Positions 8,581 through 17,149 are shown, numbered from the stretch's first letter. The stretch is DNA of 36,582 nt from JAGTRB01 sp037439685 (GCA_037439685.1 JBBIVO010000010.1:1-36582), one strand, 5' to 3'. A program made the numbers and translations. The notes: a model not told the origin generated them from the sequence alone.

Positions 8581-8853
8581 CTATCTAGATGCTTCAAGCA
8601 GGAGCCTTTCAATCTCCTTTGAGGTTGGGACTCTCCCCATCATCTTTACGGTGTTGTTTATGGCTAGGGCTGGAGAAACCAGGATCCCGTATCTCTGGAC
8701 CGTTTCCTTCGACATTATGTTGGCCCTCTCGATGTTCACCACGATTCCAGATCGCCTAAGCTTCTCCGCAACCTGCTCCACAACTCTTTTAACCGCTTGA
8801 CACCGCATGCACGGCGGCTCAGGTCCAATAACCTCGACCTTAACCTCTTTCAT
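8581..8853 (-). CDS. Small thioredoxin-like protein (Cys-X2-Cys)
   Basis: About 90 aa with a thioredoxin/glutaredoxin fold pattern: strand VKVEVIG, active site CMRCQ (Cys15, Cys18), helix AVKRVVEQVAEKL, cis-Pro region LVSPALAINN, and terminal helix KEIERLLLEA. It belongs to the small redox proteins often encoded next to DUF318 permeases. I chose the ATG at 8853 rather than the upstream in-frame ATG at 8880: the TATA-like sequence at 8883-8897 would place the transcript start near 8862-8866, inside the longer version. It forms an operon with the permease and probably keeps its cysteines or cargo reduced. Confidence 0.82.
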   Translation of the reverse strand: MKEVKVEVIGPEPPCMRCQAVKRVVEQVAEKLRRSGIVVNIERANIMSKETVQRYGILVSPALAINNTVKMMGRVPTSKEIERLLLEASR

Positions 8854-8882
8854 GTCCTTAACCCTGGAGGATGAAATCATAG

Positions 8883-8897
8883 CAATATTTAAATTTT
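8883..8897. promoter_or_regulatory. Shared divergent TATA region of the ars-like locus
   Basis: CAATATTTAAATTTTG is nearly palindromic and lies between the thioredoxin-like/permease operon (minus) and the arsR-like gene (plus). From its centre, a 25-30 nt spacing reaches just before ATG 8929 on the plus strand and just before ATG 8853 on the minus strand. One element could serve both directions, and an ArsR dimer bound here would repress both. Confidence 0.5.
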
Positions 8898-8928
8898 GTT
8901 ATGAACTTGCTCTAAACGTGCCCTTAGC

Positions 8929-9240
8929 ATGGGAAACCTAAACAAGTTTAAGGCCAAGCTCTTCAAGGCCCTCGCCGACCCAATAAGACTTGAGATATTA
9001 GGGCATCTGCGCGATGGAGAGAGGTGTGTCTGCGAGATCGTGCCTCACGTAGGCATTGTGCAACCTTTAGTCTCTAGGCACCTGGCGATTTTGAAGCACT
9101 GCGGCCTTGTAAATTCTAGAAAGGAGGGGAATCGGAGATTCTATTTCGTAACAGACCCTGCAATATATCAAGTGATAGACGCTGTTGATGATGATTTGAT
9201 AGATGCACTTTCCAAACGAGCCATCGAACAAATGGTTTGA
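8929..9240 (+). CDS. ArsR/SmtB-family transcriptional repressor
   Basis: 103 aa. A winged helix-turn-helix is evident: LFKALADPIRLEILGHL, then GIVQPLVSRHLAILKHCGLV as the recognition helix, and a wing RKEGNRRFYFV. Cys33 and Cys35 in ERCVCEI match the ELCVC(D/E)L metalloid-binding motif of classical ArsR, so sensing arsenite-like ligands is likely. It is divergent from the thioredoxin-like/permease operon across a 75-nt control region and probably represses that operon and itself. The start ATG is fixed by the TATA spacing. Confidence 0.92.
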   Translation: MGNLNKFKAKLFKALADPIRLEILGHLRDGERCVCEIVPHVGIVQPLVSRHLAILKHCGLVNSRKEGNRRFYFVTDPAIYQVIDAVDDDLIDALSKRAIEQMV

Positions 9241-10015
9241 GGGGGGAGATGCAAATGTCGAAAGAGGCCTTCAGGAGCTTTAGGGTGGATGTTAAGCCCC
9301 TTCGCCTTCGATGTTGACAGTACAGTTGATCTCCGAGGCCCTGAGCATATGCTTCGATAACCCTTCGAGGGCAGACTCACCGGCGCGAGCTAATGGAAGA
9401 GCCTATGGAGCGGGTATGGAGGATGGTCCTAGAAGCACCTCATGTGAAAACCAAGAATCTCATATCGACCTTGAGCGATGTGGTTACAGACTCTTGAGAG
9501 GGGTTTGGAAATACTAAATGCCTATATCGCTTGCCGAGCTCTACAGGCCATGGTAGGGAAGGTCGACCTCTATAGTTTCCCCCTACAGCCTTGAAACACC
9601 GATGAAAAAATTAAGATCAAATATATCGAACAGGAGATTATGATTCTCTAGATTTAAAAACAATTAGATTGAATTTGGATGATCTAACAGAAGAACATTC
9701 AAGGATAACTCAAGCCCTGTTCAAAATTGAAGACATTATTAAAGGTTTTGTTGGATTAGTGGGGAGGGATATGTTGGAAATAATGTTAAACTTTAATCGT
9801 TGAGCAATATTAAGTCAGATTTTTAAGTTGATTTCCATCTAGATATATTATTAGTGGGAACAAAGTATGACATAGGACGCTCTTCGAGTATTTCCATTTT
9901 CCCCTCCTTTGGCCCTCCCTTTATCACTGAGATAACTCCAAGGGGTGGACCTTGACTTTTAAGGATCTTATGAAAACCCTTTTCTTCATGGAGTTTAACT
10001 CAACATCGGTGCCTT
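9241..10015 (+). other. Gene-poor tract with coding remnants downstream of arsR
   Basis: No intact gene is visible. Three short frames look coding-like but broken: an ATG frame from about 9255 ending at TGA within 25 codons; 9393-9497 (34 codons, MEEPMERVWRMVLEAPHVK onward); and 9669-9803, an AT-rich TTG-started frame of 44 codons with an amphipathic helical look (LDDLTEEHSRITQALFKIE). Frames change between them and stops intervene, so this is most likely the remains of one or more genes. I do not recognise a family. The last 60 bases hold a TATA-like ACTTTTAAGG near 9953-9962, probably for the next gene. Confidence 0.4.
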
Positions 10016-10387
10016 ATGAGCAGGCTGAAGCAGTTTGCGGATTTTAGGAGGAGGATGAATGAGCGGATATTGGGCTTCGGGAACCTCGATACGAAGAGGT
10101 TCTGGGCCCTTGACACCAGCGTATACAGGGGTGGGGCCCTCGATGAGAGGGTGAAGGAGCTTCTCGGGTTGGCCACCTCGCTGGTCCTAAGGTGCGACGA
10201 CTGCGTCACCTACCACATAATCCGCTGCATACAGCTGGGATTGTCCGATGAGGAGATCCTCGAGGCCCTCAATGTGGCTTTGATCGTCGGGGGGTCCATC
10301 ACCATCCCCCACCTTAGAAGGGCGGTGGATACGATAGACGAGTGCAGGAAGCTGACGGCCGAGGAGGTGAAGAGCCTCTTAACCTAG
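10016..10387 (+). CDS. Carboxymuconolactone decarboxylase/AhpD-like protein
   Basis: 123 aa, all-helical. The AhpD-type redox motif is complete: CDDCVTYH gives Cys60, Cys63 and His67, followed by QLGLSDEEILEALNVALIVGGS, the family's second helix pair. AhpD-like proteins act as alkylhydroperoxidases or small thiol reductases and assemble as trimers or hexamers. The neighbouring ars-like genes suggest oxidative or metalloid stress but no direct link is shown. The gene is monocistronic, with a weak TATA-like box about 55 nt upstream. Confidence 0.88.
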   Translation: MSRLKQFADFRRRMNERILGFGNLDTKRFWALDTSVYRGGALDERVKELLGLATSLVLRCDDCVTYHIIRCIQLGLSDEEILEALNVALIVGGSITIPHLRRAVDTIDECRKLTAEEVKSLLT

Positions 10388-10881
10388 CCTTCACCATGGG
10401 CATCTATATATCTCGACCATCCCCCGCGTAATCCGAAGGTTCATACCTCCTCCCAACAGATACGTTCTTAATCTCTTTTAATGCTACGGGTTTTCAAGGA
10501 TCCCGCTATTCTTCCTTTATGACCGTGGCGTCGATGGATGAAACCCCAGCTGGGTGTTCCACCTCCCAAAGAAAACAGGCCATATGCCCAGCCTGGGCGC
10601 TGCTAAGTTTAAATTGCGCGATGTTAGATTTGGCGCCAGTTTACGTTGCAGTCGTCTTAGCCTGATCTCCTTTCATAGCTTATTTGATGACGTTATGAGG
10701 TACTGTAGCCTATCCCGGCACACTTTCGTGCGAAATCATCAAAAGGGCGGGAAGCTCAATAAAAGAACACCTAGAAAATTGAAATGTTGGGAGAATTCTT
10801 CTAAAAACTCATATGTTTTAAAAGTTTAGGTTTAATATGATGATAGCTAAACGTTTTCCTTACTTCCATCTTTCAAATCCC
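10388..10881. other. Intergenic tract without a convincing gene
   Basis: The longest plus-strand frame (10554-10829, 91 codons) has an unconvincing composition rich in Ser, Arg and Cys. On the minus strand about 25 codons near 10530-10585 (ACFLWEVEHPAGVSSIDATV) look protein-like before a TAG, hinting at a gene remnant. No RNA gene, repeat or clear promoter was seen. Confidence 0.3.
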
Positions 10882-11403
10882 TTAGGCCTTCGACACCCCT
10901 GGAAGCCTCAGATTCCTCATTAGGGGGAGGGCTGCCCTCAGGATTATTATCGAGATTATGGAGTCCGCGGTGTGGTGGATGGCTCCCCCCACCATGTTTA
11001 TCACGGCTCCCCACAGGGGTATGCCGAAAGGGACGACCACGAGCCCTTCAGGTATGGCGTGTAGGGGCAAGGCGATGAGGAATAGGGCCTTAGGGTAGGA
11101 GAAGCCCCTCTTCACTGCTATGGCCGCCGTGACCCCGAATAGGATGTGGGTCGCAGCCCTAGCCGCCACAACAGGGCCTAGCGTCAATAGGAATCCGAGG
11201 GTCGATGCGGATCCGACCAGTGCGGCTACTGATGGCCCGGCGACTATGGAGAGCATGACCGGGACGTGGGAGGCGAGGGTAGCAGAGTACCCTATCTCCG
11301 GGATAACGAACTGGAGGGTCCCCCTGAAGAGGAGGGGGATGGCGAGGGCCAGGGCGGTGAACACCCCTCCAAGGGCTATCTCCACACTCCTCAAATGGAT
11401 CAA
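10882..11403 (-). CDS. ECF transporter S component, possibly niacin-type (NiaX-like)
   Basis: 173 aa with five or six membrane helices. The segment TLASHVPVMLSIVAGPSVA, then GSASTLGFLLTLGPVV and RAATHILFGV, resembles the HVPV and RA-SH motifs of niacin-type S components. S components bind a vitamin in the membrane and pair with a shared EcfAAT module that is not in this window. A TATA-like TTTTATATC (minus strand, about 11427-11436) lies about 28 nt before the TTG at 11403, supporting a leaderless TTG start. The S-component fold is fairly likely; the ligand is tentative. Confidence 0.65.
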   Translation of the reverse strand: MIHLRSVEIALGGVFTALALAIPLLFRGTLQFVIPEIGYSATLASHVPVMLSIVAGPSVAALVGSASTLGFLLTLGPVVAARAATHILFGVTAAIAVKRGFSYPKALFLIALPLHAIPEGLVVVPFGIPLWGAVINMVGGAIHHTADSIISIIILRAALPLMRNLRLPGVSKA

Positions 11404-11577
11404 TTAGCCCCTAGGCTAGCTAGAGATATAAAATCCTTGCTGGAGAGGTTGACATGTAACAACCATCTATCATTTAGAAGTTGAACGGTGAACCAACACT
11501 CCCTTGCATATTCCAAAAAGAGAGAATGACCGCATCGCAGGATATGAATCGGGATAGCTGGAGGTCTGGGTACCCTT

Positions 11578-12142
11578 TCAGAGTAGGATCAGCCTCTCAG
11601 CCCTCGATGACCCATCGGGGTTTCTGCTCACCCTCAATATGTATGCTGCCTCCTCCTCCCCGTGCAGGGGCTCTCCGAGGCTTGGGGTTGCATCCCTCTC
11701 CACCAGTCGGTTCTCCAACTCTACGGGGATCAGGAGGGGAGACTCCCCCCTGATCCCTCTAACCCTCTCTTCCATTTCGGCCTCTAGGTCGTATCTCCCC
11801 TCCTCTATGAGGCCTCTCAGGACGATCCTCAGGATCCCCCTGCCACTTTAGGCCCTAAGCTCCTCCTAGTATCTTCGCATCTGGGCTAAGGCCTCCTCCA
11901 TGAGCCATCCCTTAGGGCTAGAGGGTTCCCTCCCATCCACGGTCGTGTCCCCTATCCTGTATAGGGGGTTAAGGGTTTAAACTCCCATCTGATCCCCGCA
12001 TGGATGAGATAATCCACATCCGCCACGATGAAGGGGTTTATGGCCCTAGAGAAGGCGTGTCTGAAGGCCTCCTCCTGTGCTTCGCCGCGCTCGGCACGGC
12101 TCTACCTATATGGGTGTCGATGAAAATCCCGATCCTCATCAT
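11578..12142 (-). pseudogene. Decayed Mre11-like nuclease/metallophosphoesterase gene
   Basis: Minus-strand remnants line up in the order expected for Mre11. From ATG 12142/12139 comes MRIGIFIDTHIGRAVP, resembling the first phosphoesterase motif (D-X-H). After a frameshift near 12090-12100 comes EEAFRHAFSRAINPF then VADVDYLIHAGIRWEFKP, where the second motif GDLFE has become GIRWE, losing the metal-binding Asp. The frame then shifts and continues to 11578 with in-frame TAA at 11977-11979, TAG at 11866-11868 and TAA at 11848-11850, including ILRIVLRGLIEEGRYDLEAE near the end. At about 190 codons it is half the normal Mre11 length, so the core was also deleted. No rad50 follows. Confidence 0.6.
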
Positions 12143-12960
12143 ATATCCACTCCTCCCTCCGGCCATTCGACTAGGAGCCTATGATATCATACACCCAAGG
12201 CGATGAAGTGTCCTACAAACCCCTAGGCCGAAAACGGTTTAACCTTATCGGCCCTAGACCTGAGCCATGGGGATGGCATATGATGGACCCTTTAAGAGAG
12301 ATCAAGACCGATGATGAACACTCCTTAAACCACAAAGGCCGCTTAGGTTAATAACCTCTCAAACAAGGCCTCACCGATCCATGAAATATCTCCCGGCCTT
12401 GGTCTCAACGATTTATGGATATCTTAAAAACTCGAGCGGTGTAGTCTCGATATCAGATCGGAGGAGCAGGATCTATCGAATTCCCGCCGATGGCAACCGC
12501 TTAGCGGATCCGGTCTCTCATCGAGTCCACAAATCCCGCTCGCTCATCTCAAGGCCTCGAAGGCCTCTTCTAGTTGCCTAGGATTTTAGATAAAGAAGTT
12601 AGAAAGCGCTTAATATTTTTTGTTATCACCTTTCATGGGTATAGTGTTTTCGGTGCCCTCGATTAATAACGGGGTTAGGGGCTTCTTAAGGGCTTCAGGG
12701 ATGGGAGGCTTCTGAATTGAGGGCCTTCGAGAGCAACTCAAAACCCGATGGTTCTCTGAGGAGGCTGCTTTACAGAGAATAGGAATGCCATAGCGTGCCT
12801 AAAGATACCCAGGAGGGAAAGCCCATTATCCCAAAGCCCTCCATAAACCTCTACCCTTAAAGGGTTGAGAGGGGAGGGATGGATATCTACGAATCCCAAA
12901 ACGGTATCTGCCATCGATTCGAATCGATTTATGGTGCGGATTCTAGACATCAAAGAGGTT
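12143..12960. other. Gene-poor tract with minus-strand coding traces
   Basis: No intact gene is recognised. A minus-strand frame at 12738-12953 (71 codons, with TVLGFVDIHPSPLNPLRVEV) is open but matches no family I know and lacks a clear promoter. Further minus-strand fragments (LEEAFEAL near 12550-12580, SERDLWTR in another frame) are interrupted by stops. Given the adjacent mre11-like relic on the same strand, this may be an extension of the same decayed locus. Confidence 0.35.
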
Positions 12961-12977
12961 CAATCTAAGGCGGTCCA

Positions 12978-12986
12978 TTTATAAAT
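12978..12986 (+). promoter_or_regulatory. TATA box of proS
   Basis: TTTATAAAT lies 38-46 nt before ATG 13024, predicting transcription from about 13006. That start lies inside the possible GTG-initiated extension at 13000 and therefore favours the ATG start. Confidence 0.55.
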
Positions 12987-13023
12987 AGGATGAGGGATCG
13001 TGAAGTTCAGTCTCAGGGGCTCT

Positions 13024-14448
13024 ATGATGCAGAAGGACGAGGACTTCACCAGCTGGTATGAGAGGGTCCTTCTCGAGGCCCAGATCGTGGATGACCGGTA
13101 CCCCGTGAAGGGCTTCACCGTCTACATGGGCTGGGGCTACAGGATAGCTAGGGGGATAGCCCGCCTATTGGAGGAGAGGCTTGAGGAGAGGGGCCATCAG
13201 CCGGTCCAGTTTCCGGTGGTTATCCCTGAGGACGCCTTCATGAGGGAGTCTGAGCATATCGAGGGCTTCGGGGCAAGCGTCTTCTGGATAACCCACGCCG
13301 GGGATACGAGGCTGGAGAGGAGGCTCCTCCTCAGGCCCACATCGGAGACGGCCATCTACCCCCTCTTCAAGCTCTGGATAAGGTCGCATGCCGACCTTCC
13401 GCTGAGGGTTCATCAGACCTGCAATGTATACCGCTATGAGACCAAGGCCACCCGACCCCTATACAGGGGGAGGGAGTTCCTATGGAACGAGGCCCACACG
13501 GCCCATGCAACCTATGAGGGCGCGGAGAGGCAGGTGAGGGAGGGGGTTGAGATATACAGATACGTATATGATAGCCTCGGCCTCAGCTACCTGATCCTAC
13601 GCCGGCCAGACTTCGACAAGTTCGCGGGGGCCGATTACAGCATAGCCTTCGACACATGGAACCCCGATGGGAAGGTGAACCAGATAGGGACCGTCCACGA
13701 GCTAGGGGAGAACTTCGCTAGGGCCTTCGAGCTCGAGTATGAGGACGAGAGGGGGGAACGCCGCCTCGTCTCAACCACCTGCTATGTGATGGGCATTGGG
13801 AGGGTCATCGCGGCGGTCATAGCCCACCATGGAGACGACCATGGATTGATCCTGCCGCCGGTCATAGCCCCGATTCAGGTGATAATAGTACCCATCCCTT
13901 TCAAGGGTTTCGAGGAGAGCGTCAAGACGTGTGCGAGGGAGTTGGAGGCCACCCTTAAGAGAGGGGGGTTAAGGGTTGCCGTAGACGACGATGACCGCTT
14001 GAGGCCGGGCGAGAAGTATTATAAGTGGGAGATGTTCGGCGTCCCCCTCAGGGCGGAGGTGGGCCCATCCGAGGTGAAGGAGAGGACGGTCACCCTCGTG
14101 AGGAGGGACACCTTCGAGAGGTGCAGGGTCGAGCTGGAGAGGGTCAGGGAAGAGGCTGAAGGCCTTCTGGAGAGGATCCAAGAAGGCCTCAGGGAGAGGA
14201 GCTGGAGGCGCCTAGAGAGGGAGGTGGTATACGCCGAGGGTGTCGAAGAGATGAAGGCCCATATAGAGGAGAGAAAGATAGTCAGGGTTAACTGGTGTGG
14301 AGACCCCCACTGCGCCTTCAGGATAAGGGATGAGGTGGCTGGGGAGGTGAGGGGAACCCCATGGGATGGGGGGGAGGAGGCCAGGGCCCCGTGCATCATA
14401 TGCGGAGGCGAGGCCAAGCATGTGGCCTACGTGGCCAGGACCTTCTAA
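13024..14448 (+). CDS. proS: Prolyl-tRNA synthetase (archaeal/eukaryotic type)
   Basis: 474 aa class II synthetase that charges tRNA-Pro. Motif 2 is within CNVYRYETKATRPLYRGREFLW, the adenylate pocket includes LLRPTSETAIYP, and motif 3 is around CYVMGIGRVIAAV. An anticodon-binding domain follows (QVIIVPIPFKG onward). The C-terminal zinc domain shows NWCGDPHCAFRI and APCIICGGEAKH, four cysteines as in archaeal ProS, and the protein ends in an aromatic residue. The frame is open to a GTG at 13000, but the TATA box at 12978-12986 supports ATG 13024 (or 13027). It overlaps the convergent PqqB-like gene by 4 nt. Confidence 0.97.
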   Translation: MMQKDEDFTSWYERVLLEAQIVDDRYPVKGFTVYMGWGYRIARGIARLLEERLEERGHQPVQFPVVIPEDAFMRESEHIEGFGASVFWITHAGDTRLERRLLLRPTSETAIYPLFKLWIRSHADLPLRVHQTCNVYRYETKATRPLYRGREFLWNEAHTAHATYEGAERQVREGVEIYRYVYDSLGLSYLILRRPDFDKFAGADYSIAFDTWNPDGKVNQIGTVHELGENFARAFELEYEDERGERRLVSTTCYVMGIGRVIAAVIAHHGDDHGLILPPVIAPIQVIIVPIPFKGFEESVKTCARELEATLKRGGLRVAVDDDDRLRPGEKYYKWEMFGVPLRAEVGPSEVKERTVTLVRRDTFERCRVELERVREEAEGLLERIQEGLRERSWRRLEREVVYAEGVEEMKAHIEERKIVRVNWCGDPHCAFRIRDEVAGEVRGTPWDGGEEARAPCIICGGEAKHVAYVARTF

Positions 14449-15350
14449 AGCTCGATGACCATGCCATCATAGCCGACCTCGAAGCCGCGGTCCCTCAGGA
14501 GGGATGAGAAGGCCCCGCCAGGAGTGAGGAGGGGGCTTGTGTGGTTTATGTGGGTGTATATGACCCTCCCTATACCACAACCATCGAGCACCTCCATGCT
14601 GTCGATGACGGGAACATGGCCCAGCTCGTAGGAGGTCCTGGAGATCCCGCTCACCCTCTCCAACTCATCATCCCACCAGAAGGTTCCATCGATTATCAGG
14701 ATCTCCAACCCCTTAAGGCGGGAGAGGAACTCTTCGGCGAGCTCTCCCAGATCTGGGGCGTATATCATCCTCCGCCCAAGGTGCTCCAACTCATACGCAT
14801 AGGTCTTGGTTGGGATGTAAGAGCCGTTGCTGAGCCTCTCAGTATGGGGGACCTCGAATCCCCTCACATTTAGGCTCCCCAAGAGCCTAACGGGTTCATC
14901 CTCCATTAGAGCCTTTGGATTAAGATAGTCGTCTCCGAGCCTGCCGAGGCTGCCGAAGAACCTGTCCTCCCCTTCATCCCCGAAGAGGAATCCCATCAGG
15001 TCCGGAGGGCCGTATACCGGGATGTTGAAGCACTTTCCGGTGGAGAACTCGAATAGACCGACGCAGTGATCCCCATGGCCGTGAGTTAAAAATATAGCCT
15101 CTATAAGGCTTCTCCTATCGAACCCGCCGTCCCTACCCCTCCTCGGGAAGATGCCTGTATCCTCAAGCTGCTGCTTCAGATCCGGTGAAGCGTCTATGAG
15201 GATGTACCTATCTCCCTCAAGGGAGACTGCTATGGAGGACCGAGTCTTCCGGAGCCTCTTATTGTGGCGGGCCTCTTCGCAGTTTGGGCAGCCACAGTCC
15301 CACTGCGGGACTCCACCATTAGATCCAGAGCCCAGGATATGGATCTTCAC
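14445..15350 (-). CDS. PqqB-like metallo-beta-lactamase-fold hydrolase
   Basis: 301 aa. It carries PqqB family features: an N-terminal SNGGVPQWDCGCPNC with a CXCX2C cysteine cluster, the metal motif THGHGDH, a later strand ILIIDGTFWWDDE, and the ending YTHINHTSPLL plus VGYDGM. PqqB is an iron-dependent hydroxylase or hydrolase in pyrroloquinoline quinone synthesis, but no PqqA/C/D/E gene is present here and archaea rarely make PQQ, so the function is probably different. The GTG start has a TATA-like CTTTTATCA about 25 nt upstream (forward 15370-15380), consistent with a leaderless message. Divergent from the HemK-like methyltransferase. Confidence 0.85.
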   Translation of the reverse strand: MKIHILGSGSNGGVPQWDCGCPNCEEARHNKRLRKTRSSIAVSLEGDRYILIDASPDLKQQLEDTGIFPRRGRDGGFDRRSLIEAIFLTHGHGDHCVGLFEFSTGKCFNIPVYGPPDLMGFLFGDEGEDRFFGSLGRLGDDYLNPKALMEDEPVRLLGSLNVRGFEVPHTERLSNGSYIPTKTYAYELEHLGRRMIYAPDLGELAEEFLSRLKGLEILIIDGTFWWDDELERVSGISRTSYELGHVPVIDSMEVLDGCGIGRVIYTHINHTSPLLTPGGAFSSLLRDRGFEVGYDGMVIEL

Positions 15351-15441
15351 ATTTAATAGCTCTGAGGGCTATGATAAAAGGAGAATGGATGGGCTGACCC
15401 GTCCTCTTGCGGCTATCGGTTCGAGGTGCTCTTAGGGCTTG

Positions 15442-15987
15442 ATGGATGTATATGAGCCTGAGGAGGACTCCTTTCTACTGATGAGGCATGTGGTGAGGCT
15501 GGTTCGAGGAAGGGTTCTAGATGTAGGGACCGGAACTGGGATCCAAGCTATAGCAGCGGCATCCAAGTCGGAGGTTGAGGTCGTCATAGCCGTTGATATC
15601 AACCCTAAAGCGATCGAGAAGGCCCGTCGATGGGCCATTAAATCCGGGACCATGGAGAAGATCAACTTTGTAGTCGGAAGCCTTTTGGACTGGCTGAATG
15701 GAGAGGTGGACTGGATAATATTTAATCCTCCATACCTCCCCTCAGAGGGGAGGCTGAGCGAAGCCTCCTGGTCTGGGGGAGAGAGGGGAGGAGAGGCCAT
15801 CGAGGACTTTCTCACGAAGGCCCTCAGGCATCTGAGCCATGAAGGGGGCATCCTCCTCGTCTACTCCACCCTTACAGGCCTAGAAGTAGACGCGTTCAGG
15901 GGCTACGAGGGGGAGCTTATGGAGGAGCTCCCCCTCTTCTTCGAGAGGCTATTCTGCGTCCTGTTGAGGCCATCCCATTCTAGGTAG
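15442..15987 (+). CDS. HemK/Mtq2-like N5-glutamine or N6-type methyltransferase
   Basis: 181 aa SAM-dependent methyltransferase. The opening VYEPEEDSFLL is characteristic of the archaeal/eukaryotic Mtq2 (N6AMT1) type. SAM motif I is VLDVGTGTGIQAI, the acidic loop is AVDINPKA, and the catalytic tetrapeptide NPPY follows IIF. Relatives methylate the GGQ glutamine of release factor aRF1, which is the likely substrate. It is short because it lacks the N-terminal substrate domain of bacterial PrmC, as expected for this branch. I prefer ATG 15442 to the TTG one codon earlier. Confidence 0.88.
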   Translation: MDVYEPEEDSFLLMRHVVRLVRGRVLDVGTGTGIQAIAAASKSEVEVVIAVDINPKAIEKARRWAIKSGTMEKINFVVGSLLDWLNGEVDWIIFNPPYLPSEGRLSEASWSGGERGGEAIEDFLTKALRHLSHEGGILLVYSTLTGLEVDAFRGYEGELMEELPLFFERLFCVLLRPSHSR

Positions 15988-16065
15988 GATCCATCACCCA
16001 TATGATTAAACGTGTTCTATAGAACTATTGTGAGCCACTCTTTCCATCTTTCTTTGGCGTGAATT

Positions 16066-17010
16066 TTAGTCTCTGGTTATTTGGGTTCCCGCCTTCCCCT
16101 CTATGGCTTCAAGCCCCTCTCGGAGAGATCCTATTATTGCCCTCTTTCCTCCGTGCTCTATGAACCTTATGCAGGCTTCAACCTTAGGGCCCATGCTGCC
16201 TGGGGGGAAGTGTCCCTCCAATAGGTATCTCTTTGCCTCCTCGATTGTCATCCTCCTTATGGTTCTTTCCGAGGGCTTTCCATAGTCTAGCTTCACGCTC
16301 TCCACGTCGGTGAGGATGAGGAACACGTCAGCCCCCACCTCCTCTGCTAGGATCTCCCCCGCCAAGTCCTTGTCTATGACGGCGTCCACCCCCTCAAGCC
16401 TTCCACCCCTCTCGATAACGGGTATGCCCCCTCCCCCTGAGGCTATAACTATCATTCCGTCGTCGACCATCCTCCTCACCGCCCCCCCTTCTATGATGGC
16501 CAGTGGCCTTGGGGATGGAACAACCCGCCTCCATCCCCTCTCGACCTCTGGCCGCACTCTTCTCATAACCCACCCCCTCTCCTCCATGAGGGCTTTAGCC
16601 TCCTCCTCGCTGTAGAATGGGCCGATGGGCTTGTGGGGGTCCCTGAAATCTGGGTCATCTTTGTCGACTAGGACCTGTGTCACGACGGTGACTATAGGCC
16701 TCTTCACATCCATCAGCTCGTTTCTCAGAGCCTGCTGGAGGAGGTACCCTATCTGCCCTTGGGTCATAGCCCCTAAGACTACTAGGGGCTGAGGGGGCAC
16801 AAGCTCCCTCGCCTGCTCCTGCTGTATAGCTAGGCTCCCCACCTGGGGGCCGTTGCCGTGGGTGAGGACAACCTCATATCCCCGGCGGATGATCTCCACG
16901 ATCTGACGGCATGCGGTCCTGACATTCCTGATCTGCTCCTCGGCTGTTCCCCTCTCATCAGGCTGCTTTATCGCGTTACCGCCGAGAGCTATGACAACCC
17001 TTCTACCCAT
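16066..17010 (-). CDS. arcC: Carbamate kinase
   Basis: 314 aa, full family length. Signature motifs of the amino-acid kinase fold are VIALGGNAIKQ at the N-terminus, VLTHGNGPQVG, and late EAKRYLLEGHFPPGSMGPK followed by EACIRFIEHGGKRAIIG. The ATP site includes VIDKDLAGEILA. The enzyme interconverts carbamoyl phosphate plus ADP with carbamate plus ATP. In archaea it can supply ATP from carbamoyl phosphate or make carbamoyl phosphate. No ornithine transcarbamoylase or arginine deiminase gene is in the window. Divergent from kae1-bud32 across 139 nt, with a TATA-like TTTTAACC on the minus strand near 17050. Confidence 0.96.
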   Translation of the reverse strand: MGRRVVIALGGNAIKQPDERGTAEEQIRNVRTACRQIVEIIRRGYEVVLTHGNGPQVGSLAIQQEQARELVPPQPLVVLGAMTQGQIGYLLQQALRNELMDVKRPIVTVVTQVLVDKDDPDFRDPHKPIGPFYSEEEAKALMEERGWVMRRVRPEVERGWRRVVPSPRPLAIIEGGAVRRMVDDGMIVIASGGGGIPVIERGGRLEGVDAVIDKDLAGEILAEEVGADVFLILTDVESVKLDYGKPSERTIRRMTIEEAKRYLLEGHFPPGSMGPKVEACIRFIEHGGKRAIIGSLREGLEAIEGKAGTQITRD

Positions 17011-17117
17011 ACGTCATACCCCGAAGGGCAATGGAGATTCACCAATCGGGGTTAAAAGATTTCCTACCTCCATGAGAACGGCAGATCTTAGGTCTCTTAA
17101 GCCCAGCCCTCCCAAAC

Positions 17118-17126
17118 CCTTTTTAT
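17118..17126 (+). promoter_or_regulatory. TATA-like box of kae1-bud32
   Basis: A CCTTTTTATC element lies about 27 nt before ATG 17150. This predicts a leaderless message and fixes the start there rather than at the far upstream 16991 in the same frame, which would overlap the divergent carbamate kinase gene. Confidence 0.55.
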
Positions 17127-17149
17127 CGCCCATCAAGACTGGTTTCTCG

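Noticed and set aside
10554..10829. 91-codon plus-strand frame in the gene-poor region
   Set aside because: The composition is not protein-like, there is no promoter or ribosome-binding signal, and no motif was seen.
11866..11868. TAG read as pyrrolysine in the mre11-like relic
   Set aside because: Two TAA stops and frameshifts in the same relic make decay the simpler explanation.
12434..12502. tRNA-like pairing: GAGCGGT and ACCGCTT 69 nt apart could form an acceptor stem
   Set aside because: The interior does not form a D-arm, anticodon arm or T-arm, and no TTCRANY loop sits at the right place.
16991..17149. N-terminal extension of the kae1-bud32 frame
   Set aside because: The extension is unlike Kae1, overlaps the divergent carbamate kinase start, and the TATA box at 17118-17126 lies inside it.
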